The notes: generated from the sequence alone by a model not told the origin. Counted from the stretch's first letter, positions 24,744 through 34,997 are shown. The stretch is 64,000 nt of DNA from Escherichia sp. E1V33 (GCF_004211955.1 NZ_RHJI01000017.1:186001-250000); one strand, 5' to 3'. Made by a program: numbers and translations.

Positions 24744-26159
24744 TTATTCGTCGTCGTACTGCGGCCCCGCGTAGTTGTCGAAGCGCGACCATTGACCGTT
24801 AAAGGTCAGGCGTACCGTCCCGATTGGGCCGTTACGTTGTTTACCGATAATAATTTCCGCAATGCCTTTCAAATCACTGTTCTCGTGATAAACCTCATCA
24901 CGATAGATAAACATGATCAAGTCCGCATCCTGCTCGATGGAGCCGGATTCACGCAAGTCGGAGTTGACCGGGCGTTTGTCGGCACGTTGTTCCAGAGAAC
25001 GGTTCAACTGGGACAGGGCCACCACCGGCACGTTCAGTTCTTTCGCCAGAGCTTTCAGCGAGCGGGAGATTTCTGCAATTTCCAGCGTACGGTTATCGGA
25101 AAGCGCCGGCACGCGCATCAGTTGCAGGTAGTCGATCATGATAAGCCCGATGCCGCCGTGCTCACGAGCAATACGACGCGCGCGCGAGCGCACTTCCGTT
25201 GGCGTCAGACCGGAGGAATCATCGATATAGATATTGCGTTTTTCGAGCAAAATGCCCATGGTACCGGAAATACGCGCCCAGTCTTCATCATCCAGCTGCC
25301 CGGTACGGATTTTGGTCTGGTCGACACGCGACAGCGACGCCAGAGAACGCATCATAATCTGTTCCGATGGCATCTCCAGCGAGAAGATAAGTACCGGTTT
25401 ATCCTGCAACATCGCCGCATTTTCGACGAGGTTCATCGCAAATGTCGTTTTACCCATCGACGGACGCGCCGCGACAATGATCAAGTCCGACGGCTGCAAA
25501 CCGGCTGTTTTTTTGTTGAGATCGTCATAGCCGGTGTTTACCCCGGTCACGCCATCGTGCGGCTGCTGGAACAGTTGCTCAATACGCGCGACGGTAGCGT
25601 CGAGCACATCGGCGATGTTCTTCGGCCCTTCGTCTTTGTTCGCACGACTTTCGGCAATTTTAAAGACGCGGGATTCAGCCAGATCCAGCAGATCTTCGCT
25701 GGTGCGCCCCTGTGGATCAAAACCGGCTTCGGCAATCTCATTCGCAACCGAGATCATCTCGCGAACAACGGCACGTTCACGCACGATGTCCGCATAAGCA
25801 CTGATGTTCGCCGCACTTGGCGTATTTTTTGACAGTTCCGCCAGATAAGCAAAACCACCGACGCTATCAAGTTGCCCCTGGCGCTCCAGCGATTCCGCCA
25901 GTGTTATCAGATCAATCGGGCTACCGCCTTCCTGCAAACGCGCCATTTCGGTAAAGATATGGCGGTGCGGACGGGTGTAGAAATCGTCTGCCACTACACG
26001 CTCGGCTACATCATCCCAGCGTTCGTTATCCAGCATTAAACCGCCCAACACCGACTGCTCCGCTTCGATCGAGTGCGGAGGCACTTTCAGCCCGGCAACT
26101 TGTGGATCGCGTTCGCGGGGTTCAGCCTGCTGTTTGTTGAAGGGTTTATTTCCTGCCAT
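24744..26159 (-). CDS. dnaB: DnaB, replicative DNA helicase
   Basis: DnaB is the hexameric 5'-3' helicase of the replication fork, loaded by DnaC and interacting with DnaG. The N-terminal domain (to about residue 170) is followed by the RecA-like domain with Walker A ARPSMGKT (about 230-237) and Walker B LIMIDYLQLM (about 338). The arginine-finger region KRPVNSDLRESGSIEQ is intact. No intein is present in the usual sites. At 471 residues it is full length. It is divergent from qor, with only 82 bp between the starts. Confidence 0.98.
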   Translation of the reverse strand: MAGNKPFNKQQAEPRERDPQVAGLKVPPHSIEAEQSVLGGLMLDNERWDDVAERVVADDFYTRPHRHIFTEMARLQEGGSPIDLITLAESLERQGQLDSVGGFAYLAELSKNTPSAANISAYADIVRERAVVREMISVANEIAEAGFDPQGRTSEDLLDLAESRVFKIAESRANKDEGPKNIADVLDATVARIEQLFQQPHDGVTGVNTGYDDLNKKTAGLQPSDLIIVAARPSMGKTTFAMNLVENAAMLQDKPVLIFSLEMPSEQIMMRSLASLSRVDQTKIRTGQLDDEDWARISGTMGILLEKRNIYIDDSSGLTPTEVRSRARRIAREHGGIGLIMIDYLQLMRVPALSDNRTLEIAEISRSLKALAKELNVPVVALSQLNRSLEQRADKRPVNSDLRESGSIEQDADLIMFIYRDEVYHENSDLKGIAEIIIGKQRNGPIGTVRLTFNGQWSRFDNYAGPQYDDE

Positions 26160-26241
26160 AGTGAATGGAGTTACCGAGATAAAGAATGGGTCGAAACTTT
26201 ACCATATGAAGCAGACCCTGACGATACGTTCTGGAGGACAC

Positions 26242-27225
26242 ATGGCAACACGAATTGAATTTCACAAGCACGGTGGCCCGGAAGTACTACAAGCCGTGGA
26301 GTTTACTCCTGTCGATCCGGCAGAGAATGAAATCCAGGTCGAAAATAAAGCCATTGGCATTAATTTTATCGACACGTATATCCGCAGCGGCCTTTATCCG
26401 CCGCCATCACTGCCCAGTGGATTAGGGACAGAAGCAGCTGGCATCGTAAGTAAAGTCGGCAGTAGCGTGAAGCATATCAAAGCAGGCGATCGCGTGGTCT
26501 ATGCGCAGTCGGCATTAGGCGCTTACAGTTCTGTGCATAACGTCAATGCCGATAAAGCCGCAATTCTGCCTGCGGCGATCTCTTTTGAGCAAGCCGCCGC
26601 ATCATTCCTGAAAGGCTTAACAGTTTATTATCTGCTACGCAAAACGTATGAAATCAAACCGGATGAACAGTTCTTATTCCATGCGGCGGCGGGTGGCGTT
26701 GGCTTAATTGCCTGTCAGTGGGCAAAAGCCTTAGGGGCAAAACTTATTGGCACCGTCGGCAGCGCGCAAAAAGCACAAAGCGCCTTAAAAGCAGGCGCGT
26801 GGCAGGTGATTAACTATCGCGAAGAGAATCTGGTCGAACGGTTAAAAGAGATTACCGGCGGCAAAAAAGTACGTGTGGTGTACGATTCTGTGGGTAGAGA
26901 CACCTGGGAACGGTCGCTGGATTGCCTGCAACGTCGGGGTTTAATGGTCAGTTTTGGCAACTCATCAGGCGCGGTTACCGGCGTGAACTTAGGCATACTC
27001 AATCAGAAAGGCTCGTTGTATGTGACACGCCCTTCCCTCCAAGGCTATATCACCACGCGGGAAGAGTTAACCGAAGCCAGTAATGAACTGTTTTCGTTGA
27101 TTGCCAGCGGCGTAATTAAAGTGGATGTCGCAGAACATCAGAAATATCCGCTGAAGGATGCGCGGCGTGCGCATGAGATTCTGGAAAGCCGGGCGACGCA
27201 AGGTTCCAGCTTGTTGATTCCATAA
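26242..27225 (+). CDS. qor: Qor, NADPH:quinone oxidoreductase (zeta-crystallin type)
   Basis: Qor is a cytosolic medium-chain dehydrogenase/reductase that reduces quinones with NADPH and has no catalytic zinc. The 327-residue protein has the N-terminal GroES-like fold and a Rossmann segment AAAGGVGLIACQWAKALGA near residue 150. The start ATG 26242 is set by GGAGGA six bases upstream; readings beginning farther upstream would enter the dnaB start region. A strong terminator follows. Confidence 0.95.
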   Translation: MATRIEFHKHGGPEVLQAVEFTPVDPAENEIQVENKAIGINFIDTYIRSGLYPPPSLPSGLGTEAAGIVSKVGSSVKHIKAGDRVVYAQSALGAYSSVHNVNADKAAILPAAISFEQAAASFLKGLTVYYLLRKTYEIKPDEQFLFHAAAGGVGLIACQWAKALGAKLIGTVGSAQKAQSALKAGAWQVINYREENLVERLKEITGGKKVRVVYDSVGRDTWERSLDCLQRRGLMVSFGNSSGAVTGVNLGILNQKGSLYVTRPSLQGYITTREELTEASNELFSLIASGVIKVDVAEHQKYPLKDARRAHEILESRATQGSSLLIP

Positions 27226-27232
27226 AAGAAAT

Positions 27233-27263
27233 AGGGCTTCCACCTGGGAAGCCCTTTCTTTTT
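27233..27263 (+). terminator. Terminator after qor
   Basis: GGGCTTCC pairs with GGAAGCCC around ACCTG, followed by TTTCTTTTT. It starts 8 bp after the qor stop. Confidence 0.88.
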
Positions 27264-27390
27264 ATAGTTCGGCTGTATGTAGGGTACAGCTCGATGAATT
27301 TGTTTGACGCGCAATAGTGACAGATTTGATTATCAATTCCTATTTTGTTCTAAGGATAAAACCTGAGGTTGTGATCATCCGCACAATCCC

Positions 27391-27633
27391 TTAGTAACGC
27401 CAGCGGTCATAACGCTGATATTTAGGCACTTTTGGCGCTTTAATCGCCTTGATCACCCACACTATCGCAATCGCCAATAACAGCCACGGCAGCAACTTAA
27501 TCATCAATGCCAGCATACCGCCGAGGAACATAATGGCCGTCGCCACAACCAGCGCGGCGATAATGCCCAGCAACGAAACGCCGGTGACCATCAACATGAC
27601 AAAAAAGCCAATCACAAAAAGTAGTTCCAGCAT
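27391..27633 (-). CDS. pspG: PspG, phage-shock protein G
   Basis: PspG is a small inner-membrane member of the Psp envelope-stress response, co-regulated with pspABCDE by PspF. The 80-residue protein has two long hydrophobic segments (about residues 3-30 and 33-60) and a basic tail ending YQRYDRWRY. I start at ATG 27633 (MLELLFVIGFF), preceded by GGGAGAAC; longer in-frame readings run through the promoter. A sigma-54 promoter lies 37 bp upstream. Confidence 0.92.
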   Translation of the reverse strand: MLELLFVIGFFVMLMVTGVSLLGIIAALVVATAIMFLGGMLALMIKLLPWLLLAIAIVWVIKAIKAPKVPKYQRYDRWRY

Positions 27634-27669
27634 GATGTTCTCCCAAAAATGAAATCTCTTGCTGGCTTT

Positions 27670-27685
27670 ACAAGAATCATGCCAA
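27670..27685 (-). promoter_or_regulatory. Sigma-54 promoter of pspG
   Basis: On the minus strand TTGGCATGATTCTTGT matches the -24/-12 consensus TTGGCAC-N5-TTGC, with T in place of the last C. This fits PspF-dependent control. Confidence 0.8.
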
Positions 27686-27708
27686 AAATAATCTATTGAT
27701 TTAACAGC

Positions 27709-27736
27709 AAAACGCCCCGCGACGGTGCGCAGGGCG
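27709..27736 (-). terminator. Terminator after dusA
   Basis: Minus strand: CGCCCTGCG and CGCGGGGCG form an imperfect stem around CACCGT, followed by TTTTG. It separates dusA from the pspG promoter. Confidence 0.65.
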
Positions 27737-27766
27737 TGGTGAATTTGACTATTTTTTGGTGAAAAG

Positions 27767-28762
27767 TTAACGCTTATCCGCCACCAGTTTGAGCGCGTGT
27801 TCCAGCACATTAATGTCTGCACCCGCTTTATGGGCATTTTCACTTAAATAACGCCGCCACTGACGCGCGCCAGGAATCCCCTGGAACAGCCCCAGCATAT
27901 GCCGGGTGATATGGCCAAGATACGTCCCCTGGCTAAGCTCACGCTCAATGTACGGGTACATGGCGCGCACCACTGCCACCGGGTCTGCATCGGTATACGA
28001 GGAACCAAATATCTCTCGATCCACCGCCGCCAGAATGCCTGGGTTTTGATACGCTTCACGCCCAACCATCACGCCATCCATATGTTGCAGGTGCGCTTTA
28101 GCCTCTTCCAGTGACTTGATGCCACCGTTAATCGACATAGTCAGATGCGGGAAATCACGCTTCAGTTGATAGACGCGCGGATAATCGAGAGGCGGTATTT
28201 CACGGTTTTCTTTTGGGCTTAAACCAGAAAGCCAGGCTTTACGTGCATGGATGATAAACATCTCGCATTCGCCTTTGCCGGAAACAGTGTCGATAAAATC
28301 ACAGAGAAATTCATAGCTGTCCTGGTCGTCAATGCCAATACGCGTTTTCACCGTCACTGGAATCGACACTACATCGCGCATTGCTTTTACGCAGTCAGCC
28401 ACCAGTTGCGCATTCCCCATCAGGCACGCGCCAAACATGCCGTTCTGCACCCGGTCAGAGGGACAACCAACGTTCAGATTGATTTCATCATATCCGCGCG
28501 CTTCTGCCAGCTTCGCACACTGCGCCAGCGCCGCCGGATCGCTACCGCCCAACTGTAACGCCACCGGATGCTCTTCTTCACTGTATGCCAGGTAATCACC
28601 TTTACCGTGAATAATCGCCCCTGTGGTCACCATTTCGGTATAGAGCAACGTATTACGGGAGAGCAGACGCAGGAAATAACGGCAGTGTCTGTCCGTCCAG
28701 TCGAGCATCGGAGCAATAGAGAAACGGTATGCGGGATAAGCGGTTTGTGATTCTGCTGACAT
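27767..28762 (-). CDS. dusA: DusA, tRNA-dihydrouridine(20/20a) synthase
   Basis: DusA is an FMN enzyme that reduces uridines 20 and 20a in the tRNA D-loop. The 331-residue protein has the TIM-barrel start [12 protein letters not shown], the QLGGSDP segment, the catalytic cysteine in [14 protein letters not shown] and the flavin phosphate segment MSINGGI. The first 16 or so residues ([15 protein letters not shown]) do not resemble the K-12 N terminus as I remember it. The gene is divergent from zur with a 155-bp spacer and a TATAGT -10 hexamer at 28799-28804. Confidence 0.94.
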   Translation of the reverse strand: MSAESQTAYPAYRFSIAPMLDWTDRHCRYFLRLLSRNTLLYTEMVTTGAIIHGKGDYLAYSEEEHPVALQLGGSDPAALAQCAKLAEARGYDEINLNVGCPSDRVQNGMFGACLMGNAQLVADCVKAMRDVVSIPVTVKTRIGIDDQDSYEFLCDFIDTVSGKGECEMFIIHARKAWLSGLSPKENREIPPLDYPRVYQLKRDFPHLTMSINGGIKSLEEAKAHLQHMDGVMVGREAYQNPGILAAVDREIFGSSYTDADPVAVVRAMYPYIERELSQGTYLGHITRHMLGLFQGIPGARQWRRYLSENAHKAGADINVLEHALKLVADKR

Positions 28763-28917
28763 GGCGATTTTTTAAGCATCTGGTGAATTGGGGGCGCTAC
28801 TATAGCATAACGAATATGCGATCAGGCAATGTGGCAGCTTCGACGCCCGGTTGTCGGCGTTTAAGTGAGAATTATGGTAAAGTAAGGACATTCTTAACCC
28901 CACTTTCGAGGTGCACA

Positions 28918-29433
28918 ATGGAAAAGACCACAACGCAGGAGTTATTGGCGCAGGCTGAAAAACTCTGCGCGCAGCGTAATGTGCGCCTGACTCCACAACG
29001 TCTCGAAGTGCTGCGCCTGATGAGCCTGCAAGAAGGGGCTATCAGCGCTTACGATCTACTTGATTTGCTGCGCGAAGCCGAACCGCAAGCCAAGCCGCCG
29101 ACGGTTTATCGCGCGCTCGATTTTCTGCTTGAACAAGGTTTTGTGCATAAGGTTGAATCCACCAACAGCTATGTGCTCTGCCATCTGTTCGATCAGCCTA
29201 CACATACTTCAGCCATGTTTATTTGCGATCGCTGCGGCGCAGTGAAAGAAGAATGTGCGGAAGGTGTGGAAGACATCATGCATACGCTGGCGGCAAAAAT
29301 GGGTTTTGCCCTGCGGCATAATGTGATTGAAGCACACGGGCTCTGTGCGGCATGCGTGGAAGTGGAAGCGTGTCGTCATCCTGAACAGTGCCATCATGAC
29401 CACTCTCTTCAGGTGAAAAAGAAACCTCGCTAA
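28918..29433 (+). CDS. zur: Zur, zinc-uptake repressor (Fur family)
   Basis: Zur binds zinc and represses znuABC, zinT and ribosomal-protein paralogues. The 171-residue protein has an N-terminal winged helix (LTPQRLEVLRLM ... PPTVYRALDFL). Its zinc ligands lie in CHLFDQPTHTSAMFICDRCG and the C-terminal CAACVEVEAC and HPEQCHHDH clusters. The ATG 28918 follows GAGGTGCA. It is divergent from dusA; the genes yjbL and yjbM, which I recall between them in K-12, are absent. It converges on yjbJ. Confidence 0.95.
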   Translation: MEKTTTQELLAQAEKLCAQRNVRLTPQRLEVLRLMSLQEGAISAYDLLDLLREAEPQAKPPTVYRALDFLLEQGFVHKVESTNSYVLCHLFDQPTHTSAMFICDRCGAVKEECAEGVEDIMHTLAAKMGFALRHNVIEAHGLCAACVEVEACRHPEQCHHDHSLQVKKKPR

Positions 29434-29474
29434 GAGGGCGTACATCCTTGTACACGTCGGGCAGGAGGGATTAA

Positions 29475-29684
29475 TTACCAACGGTAATCATTGCGTTTTT
29501 CCCAGCTATCAACCTCTTTTTCTGCCTGATCTTTCTGGTAACCGTAACGTTCCTGGATTTTACCCACTAACTGGTCACGCTTACCTTCAATGACCGTCAT
29601 ATCATCATCGGTCAGTTTGCCCCATTGCTCTTTCACTTTACCTTTGAACTGTTTCCAGTTGCCGCCGACTTCGTCTTTATTCAT
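29475..29684 (-). CDS. yjbJ: YjbJ, CsbD-family stress protein
   Basis: This is a small, highly charged, abundant protein of the CsbD family (69 residues). The family is linked to general stress and stationary phase, but its molecular function is unknown. The sequence has the family pattern GNWKQFKGKVKEQWGKLTDDD followed by LVGKIQERYGYQKDQAE. ATG 29684 lies eight bases after GAGG; an in-frame TTG two codons earlier is less likely. It converges on zur. Confidence 0.9.
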   Translation of the reverse strand: MNKDEVGGNWKQFKGKVKEQWGKLTDDDMTVIEGKRDQLVGKIQERYGYQKDQAEKEVDSWEKRNDYRW

Positions 29685-29799
29685 ATTCAAATCCTCATCG
29701 TTAGGTGGTGAATGAGTGTACGCTCACTTTTCTTCTGAACGTGGGATTAAGTGTAGTCAGGAATTTGGCTTAGGATTATTTATTCAGAATTTTTAACCG

Positions 29800-31125
29800 T
29801 CACGTTGCGACAAACCAGGTACCGTTGCGCCAGTGACGCCGCCAGATAGCCGCCAGAGAAAGCCCGCGCAACGCCAGAAAGACGGTTAACGCCAGCCATA
29901 AACCATGATTACCCAGCCACGGCAGCGTAAGGAGCGTCAGCGCAAAACCTGCTGCGGCCACCGCCATACTGTTACGCATTTCGGCTGCGCGCGTTGCGCC
30001 TATAAACATGCCGTCCAGCAGATAACACCAGACGCCAACCAACGGCAAAATCACCTGCCAGATAAGATAGCGGTCGGCCAGCTGCTGAATCTGGGTTAAC
30101 GACGTCAGTAACGCAATGATGTGTTCCCCTGCCAGCAAATAAACCACCGAAAACAGTAACGCCACGATCCCCGACTGGCGGCAGGCTGCGCGCCAGACAT
30201 CCAGTAACTGGCTACCGTCGCGCGCACCGTACGCCTGACCGGAATGCGCTTCAACCGCGTAGGCAAAACCGTCCAGCGCATAGGCGGTAAAGGTGAGTAG
30301 CGTCATCAGAACCGCGTTAACAGCGATAATGTCACTCCCCAGTCGCGCGCCAAGTACGGTGATCGCGCCGAAACAGAGTTGCAACAACAGCGAGCGCAGC
30401 ATGATATCGCGGTTAAGTGCCAGCAAGCGACGGAAGTTTCCTCGCCAGGCAGTTTTCAGCATTTCGCCGGAGATTCCGCGTAGTTTGAGGATTTTACGCA
30501 CCATTAGCAGACCAATCAGCAATGTTGCATATTCCGCAATAACCGTCGCCAGCGCCGCGCCCCGCACGTTCATATGCAGTCCCATCACCAGCCAGACATC
30601 CAGCACAATGTTGAGGATATTGCCGACCACTAACAAAATTACTGGCGCACGGGCATATTGCACGCCGAGTAACCAACCAAGTAATACCAGATTCGCCAGC
30701 GACGCCGGTGCGCTTAACCAGCGGATTTCAAGAAAGCGCCGCGCCTGTTCCAGGACTGCTTCACTACCGCCAACAATATGCAGCGCCAGATCGATAATCG
30801 GCGTACGCAGCAGCGCAATTAACGCCCCAGCCCCCAACGCCAACAGCAACGGTTGCACCAGCGCACGGGCTAATGCCTGAGGATTTTTGGCACCATAAGC
30901 CTGCGCAGTCAGCCCGGTGGTGCTCATGCGTAAAAACAGCAACAGCATAAAGAGAAAGCTGGTCGCCGTTGCACCAACCGCCACGCCGCCCAAATAAACC
31001 GGACTATCAAGATGACCAATAACCGCCGTATCGACCAGTCCCAGCAACGGAACGGTGATATTGGAGAAAATCATGGGTAAGGCGAGATGCCAAAGTGCTT
31101 TATCAGATGAAGTGAGGAATGCCAT
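29800..31125 (-). CDS. dinF: DinF, SOS-induced MATE-family efflux transporter
   Basis: DinF is a multidrug and toxin extrusion (MATE) family transporter with a reported role in oxidative stress and bile salt protection. The product has about 12 membrane helices in two homologous halves and typical segments such as PMIFSNITVPLLGLVDTAVI near the N terminus. I take ATG 31125 (MAFLTSSDK), giving 441 residues. The longer frame from 31179 begins inside the terminator hairpin after lexA. It is cotranscribed with lexA by readthrough of that hairpin and so falls under SOS control. Confidence 0.92.
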   Translation of the reverse strand: MAFLTSSDKALWHLALPMIFSNITVPLLGLVDTAVIGHLDSPVYLGGVAVGATATSFLFMLLLFLRMSTTGLTAQAYGAKNPQALARALVQPLLLALGAGALIALLRTPIIDLALHIVGGSEAVLEQARRFLEIRWLSAPASLANLVLLGWLLGVQYARAPVILLVVGNILNIVLDVWLVMGLHMNVRGAALATVIAEYATLLIGLLMVRKILKLRGISGEMLKTAWRGNFRRLLALNRDIMLRSLLLQLCFGAITVLGARLGSDIIAVNAVLMTLLTFTAYALDGFAYAVEAHSGQAYGARDGSQLLDVWRAACRQSGIVALLFSVVYLLAGEHIIALLTSLTQIQQLADRYLIWQVILPLVGVWCYLLDGMFIGATRAAEMRNSMAVAAAGFALTLLTLPWLGNHGLWLALTVFLALRGLSLAAIWRRHWRNGTWFVAT

Positions 31126-31151
31126 GCAGACAAGCCTGATGAAGAGAGATG

Positions 31152-31184
31152 AAAAACAAACCGCGACGCCAGGCGGCATCGCGG
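31152..31184 (-). terminator. lexA-dinF intercistronic terminator
   Basis: Minus strand: CCGCGATGCC pairs with GGCGTCGCGG (one G-T pair) around GCCT, followed by TTTGTTTTT. It sits 14 bp after the lexA stop and probably attenuates dinF. Confidence 0.88.
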
Positions 31185-31197
31185 TCTCAGAGATATG

Positions 31198-31806
31198 TTA
31201 CAGCCAGTCGCCGTTGCGAATAACCCCAACTGCCAGCCCTTCAATGCTGAAGCTCTGCTGACGAAGGTCAACGACAATTGGTTTAAACTCGCTATTTTCT
31301 GGCAGAAGCTCGACTTTATTACCCTGTTTTTTCAGACGCTTAACGGTAACTTCGTCATCAATACGCGCGACAACGACCTGACCATTACGCACATCCTGGG
31401 TTTTATGCACCGCCAGCAAGTCGCCGTCCATAATGCCGATATCTTTCATCGACATCCCACTGACGCGCAGCAGGAAATCGGCATTCGGTTTGAACAGGGA
31501 AGGATCGACCTGATAATGACCTTCAATATGCTGCTGCGCCAGAAGCGGTTCACCGGCAGCCACACGACCTACCAGCGGCAACCCTTCTTCCTCTTCCTGC
31601 AACAGACGAATCCCGCGCGAAGCGCCGGAAACAATTTCAATAACGCCTTTGCGTGCCAGCGCCTTCAGATGTTCTTCTGCCGCATTTGGGGAACGGAACC
31701 CCAAACGCTGCGCGATTTCCGCACGCGTCGGCGGCATACCTGTCTGGCTGATGTGATCACGGATGAGATCAAACACCTCTTGTTGCCTGGCCGTTAACGC
31801 TTTCAT
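31198..31806 (-). CDS. lexA: LexA, SOS repressor
   Basis: LexA represses the SOS regulon and is inactivated by RecA-stimulated self-cleavage. The 202-residue protein has an N-terminal winged helix with recognition segment [14 protein letters not shown], the Ala84-Gly85 cleavage site in RVAAGEP, the catalytic serine in GMSMKDIG and the lysine in [12 protein letters not shown]. Two LexA boxes upstream provide autoregulation. dinF follows across a leaky terminator. Confidence 0.99.
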   Translation of the reverse strand: MKALTARQQEVFDLIRDHISQTGMPPTRAEIAQRLGFRSPNAAEEHLKALARKGVIEIVSGASRGIRLLQEEEEGLPLVGRVAAGEPLLAQQHIEGHYQVDPSLFKPNADFLLRVSGMSMKDIGIMDGDLLAVHKTQDVRNGQVVVARIDDEVTVKRLKKQGNKVELLPENSEFKPIVVDLRQQSFSIEGLAVGVIRNGDWL

Positions 31807-31814
31807 TCCGCCCC

Positions 31815-31851
31815 CTGGGTGTATATACAGTTATGCTGTGAGTATATACAG
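31815..31851. promoter_or_regulatory. Two LexA boxes of lexA
   Basis: Two operators lie close together: 31815-31830 (CTGGGTGTATATACAG) and 31836-31851 (CTGTGAGTATATACAG). Both match CTGT-N8-ACAG, the first with one mismatch. The pair is the classic autoregulatory arrangement. Confidence 0.95.
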
Positions 31852-31915
31852 CAAAAGGTGATTTTGGAACCATAAACTGCACAATAAACCAGAGATTTAT
31901 CGAATTCTGGAAGAG

Positions 31916-32284
31916 TTATCCAAAATGCGACCATAACAGAATGCACCAGGTAATCACGGCGACGATAATGGCGATCAGCACTGCGGCAGAGCCCATATCT
32001 TTCGCCCGCCCGGAAAGCTCATGGTATTCAGAACCAATACGGTCAACCACCGCTTCGATAGCACTATTGAGAATTTCCACAATCATCACCAACATGACGG
32101 AACTGATAAGCAGCACGCGGGTAATCGCGTCCACATCCAGCCAGCAGGCAATAATCACCGCCAACAATACCGCAACGCCTTCCTGACGGAATGCCGCTTC
32201 GTTGATCCATGCGGCACGTAAACCTTTCCAGGAATAGCCGGCAGCTTTGATAATTCGGGTGAATCCAGTGGTATTATTGGCCAT
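31916..32284 (-). CDS. dgkA: DgkA, diacylglycerol kinase
   Basis: DgkA is a trimeric inner-membrane enzyme with three helices per subunit that phosphorylates diacylglycerol released during membrane-derived oligosaccharide synthesis, returning it to phospholipid synthesis. The 122-residue protein has the conserved INEAAFRQE segment (Glu28) and the catalytic VEILNSAIEAVVDRIG segment (Glu69 and Glu76 region). It is divergent from plsB, a functionally related phospholipid gene, with a 170-bp spacer. Confidence 0.97.
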   Translation of the reverse strand: MANNTTGFTRIIKAAGYSWKGLRAAWINEAAFRQEGVAVLLAVIIACWLDVDAITRVLLISSVMLVMIVEILNSAIEAVVDRIGSEYHELSGRAKDMGSAAVLIAIIVAVITWCILLWSHFG

Positions 32285-32454
32285 CGAAAGAACCTTTTTA
32301 CATTATGAGCGTCAATATCAGTGTACCGTTGAATCCGAAGATTACGGTTAGCGTAACGCCGCGCGAAACATGAGCGGATACCACAGAATTTCCCATGACT
32401 TTCTGCTATCCTTGCGGCGCATTTGCATTATTAACCAGAGGCTTTACATCGTTT

Positions 32455-34878
32455 ATGTCCGGCTGGCCACGAATTTACTACAAATTACTGAATTTACCAT
32501 TAAGCATCCTGGTAAAAAGCAAGTCTATTCCGGCAGATCCTGCCCCGGAACTGGGACTCGATACCTCTCGTCCAATTATGTACGTTTTACCGTACAACTC
32601 AAAAGCGGATTTGCTGACGTTGCGCGCCCAGTGCCTTGCGCACGACCTGCCTGACCCATTAGAGCCGCTGGAGATAGACGGCACGTTACTGCCGCGCTAT
32701 GTGTTTATTCATGGCGGGCCGCGTGTTTTCACCTATTACACACCGAAAGAAGAGTCTATTAAGCTTTTCCATGACTATCTCGATCTGCACCGTAGCAACC
32801 CGAATCTGGATGTGCAAATGGTGCCAGTATCGGTGATGTTTGGTCGTGCGCCAGGGCGTGAAAAAGGTGAAGTTAACCCGCCGCTGCGCATGCTCAACGG
32901 CGTACAGAAATTTTTCGCCGTGCTATGGCTCGGTCGCGACAGTTTTGTGCGTTTTTCTCCGTCAGTTTCGCTGCGCCGTATGGCGGATGAACACGGCACG
33001 GATAAAACTATCGCTCAGAAACTGGCGCGCGTGGCGCGTATGCACTTTGCCCGCCAGCGTCTGGCTGCTGTGGGGCCGCGCCTGCCAGCTCGTCAGGATC
33101 TGTTTAACAAGCTGCTCGCCTCCCGCGCCATTGCCAAAGCGGTAGAAGATGAAGCGCGCAGCAAAAAAATCTCCCATGAAAAAGCGCAGCAGAATGCCAT
33201 TGCACTGATGGAAGAGATTGCGGCGAACTTCTCTTACGAGATGATCCGCCTGACTGACCGTATTCTGGGCTTCACCTGGAACCGACTTTATCAGGGCATC
33301 AACGTCCATAACGCCGAGCGCGTTCGCCAGTTGGCCCACGACGGTCATGAGCTGGTGTATGTGCCTTGCCACCGAAGCCACATGGACTACCTGCTGCTTT
33401 CTTACGTGCTGTATCACCAGGGGCTGGTGCCGCCGCATATCGCCGCCGGGATCAACCTGAACTTCTGGCCGGCCGGGCCGATTTTCCGCCGTCTGGGTGC
33501 GTTCTTTATTCGCCGTACTTTTAAAGGCAATAAACTTTATTCCACCGTTTTCCGTGAGTATCTCGGCGAACTGTTCAGCCGTGGTTATTCCGTCGAGTAC
33601 TTCGTAGAAGGCGGTCGTTCCCGTACGGGGCGTTTGCTGGATCCGAAAACCGGTACGCTGTCGATGACCATTCAGGCGATGCTGCGTGGCGGCACGCGTC
33701 CGATTACGCTGATTCCGATCTACATCGGTTATGAGCACGTCATGGAAGTGGGTACTTACGCCAAAGAACTGCGCGGCGCGACGAAAGAGAAAGAGAGCCT
33801 GCCGCAGATGCTGCGCGGTTTAAGCAAGCTGCGTAATCTCGGCCAGGGTTACGTCAATTTCGGTGAACCGATGCCGTTGATGACCTACCTTAACCAGCAC
33901 GTGCCAGACTGGCGTGAATCCATCGACCCAATCGAAGCAGTACGTCCGGCCTGGTTAACGCCGACAGTCAATAACATTGCTGCCGATCTGATGGTACGCA
34001 TTAACAACGCAGGTGCGGCAAACGCCATGAACCTGTGCTGTACTGCACTTCTGGCGTCACGTCAGCGCTCACTCACCCGCGAGCAGTTAACCGAGCAACT
34101 CAACTGCTACCTGGATTTGATGCGCAACGTGCCTTACTCCACGGACTCTACCGTTCCTTCGGCCAGCGCCAGCGAGCTTATCGACCACGCGCTGCAGATG
34201 AACAAGTTTGAAGTTGAGAAAGACACTATCGGCGACATCATCATTCTGCCGCGTGAGCAAGCGGTGTTGATGACCTACTATCGCAACAACATTGCGCATA
34301 TGTTGGTGCTGCCTTCGCTGATGGCGGCAATTGTCACCCAGCATCGCCACATCTCCCGTGACGTATTGATGGAGCACGTCAATGTGCTGTATCCAATGCT
34401 GAAAGCAGAGCTGTTCTTGCGCTGGGATCGCGACGAGTTACCGGGCGTGATTGACGCACTGGCGAATGAAATGCAACGTCAGGGGCTAATTACACTGCAA
34501 AATGACGAGTTGCATATCAATCCAGCGCACTCCCGCACGCTTCAGCTGCTGGCCGCAGGCGCGCGCGAAACGCTGCAACGTTATGCGATTACCTTCTGGT
34601 TATTGAGCGCCAACCCGTCGATCAACCGCGGTACGCTGGAGAAAGAGAGCCGCACCGTGGCGCAACGTCTCTCCGTGCTGCACGGCATCAACGCGCCGGA
34701 GTTCTTCGACAAGGCGGTGTTCAGTTCTCTGGTGCTGACACTGCGTGATGAAGGGTATATCAGCGACAGCGGCGACGCCGAACCGGCAGAAACGATGAAG
34801 GTATATCAGTTGCTGGCGGAGTTGATTACGTCCGATGTACGTTTGACGATTGAGAGCGCGACGCAGGGCGAAGGGTAA
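32455..34878 (+). CDS. plsB: PlsB, glycerol-3-phosphate acyltransferase
   Basis: PlsB performs the first step of phospholipid synthesis, acylating glycerol-3-phosphate at position 1 with acyl-ACP or acyl-CoA at the inner membrane. The 807-residue protein has the acyltransferase block motifs HRSHMDYLL (HX4D, about residue 306), [19 protein letters not shown] and [13 protein letters not shown] 32455 ([10 protein letters not shown]) gives the standard length. A frame 20 codons longer has no ribosome site. A REP pair and a shared terminator with ubiA follow. Confidence 0.97.
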   Translation: MSGWPRIYYKLLNLPLSILVKSKSIPADPAPELGLDTSRPIMYVLPYNSKADLLTLRAQCLAHDLPDPLEPLEIDGTLLPRYVFIHGGPRVFTYYTPKEESIKLFHDYLDLHRSNPNLDVQMVPVSVMFGRAPGREKGEVNPPLRMLNGVQKFFAVLWLGRDSFVRFSPSVSLRRMADEHGTDKTIAQKLARVARMHFARQRLAAVGPRLPARQDLFNKLLASRAIAKAVEDEARSKKISHEKAQQNAIALMEEIAANFSYEMIRLTDRILGFTWNRLYQGINVHNAERVRQLAHDGHELVYVPCHRSHMDYLLLSYVLYHQGLVPPHIAAGINLNFWPAGPIFRRLGAFFIRRTFKGNKLYSTVFREYLGELFSRGYSVEYFVEGGRSRTGRLLDPKTGTLSMTIQAMLRGGTRPITLIPIYIGYEHVMEVGTYAKELRGATKEKESLPQMLRGLSKLRNLGQGYVNFGEPMPLMTYLNQHVPDWRESIDPIEAVRPAWLTPTVNNIAADLMVRINNAGAANAMNLCCTALLASRQRSLTREQLTEQLNCYLDLMRNVPYSTDSTVPSASASELIDHALQMNKFEVEKDTIGDIIILPREQAVLMTYYRNNIAHMLVLPSLMAAIVTQHRHISRDVLMEHVNVLYPMLKAELFLRWDRDELPGVIDALANEMQRQGLITLQNDELHINPAHSRTLQLLAAGARETLQRYAITFWLLSANPSINRGTLEKESRTVAQRLSVLHGINAPEFFDKAVFSSLVLTLRDEGYISDSGDAEPAETMKVYQLLAELITSDVRLTIESATQGEG

Positions 34879-34890
34879 TCAGTGAGAATT

Positions 34891-34990
34891 ACCGGATGCG
34901 GTGCAAACGCCTTATCTGTCCTACCATAATCTGCAAATTCAATAAATTGCGATGTGTTGTGTAGGCCTGATAAGCGCAGCGCATAAGACA
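34891..34990. repeat. REP pair after plsB
   Basis: ACCGGATGCGGTGCAAACGC with CTTATCTGTCCTAC, and an inverted partner GTAGGCCTGATAAGCGCAGC, form two imperfect REP units between plsB and the converging ubiA. Confidence 0.8.
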
Positions 34991-34997
34991 GTCCAGA

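Noticed and set aside
27391-27843. A longer 150-codon reading of pspG
   Set aside because: The upstream part would cross the sigma-54 promoter and the dusA terminator and 3' end; family length and the ribosome site support 80 residues.
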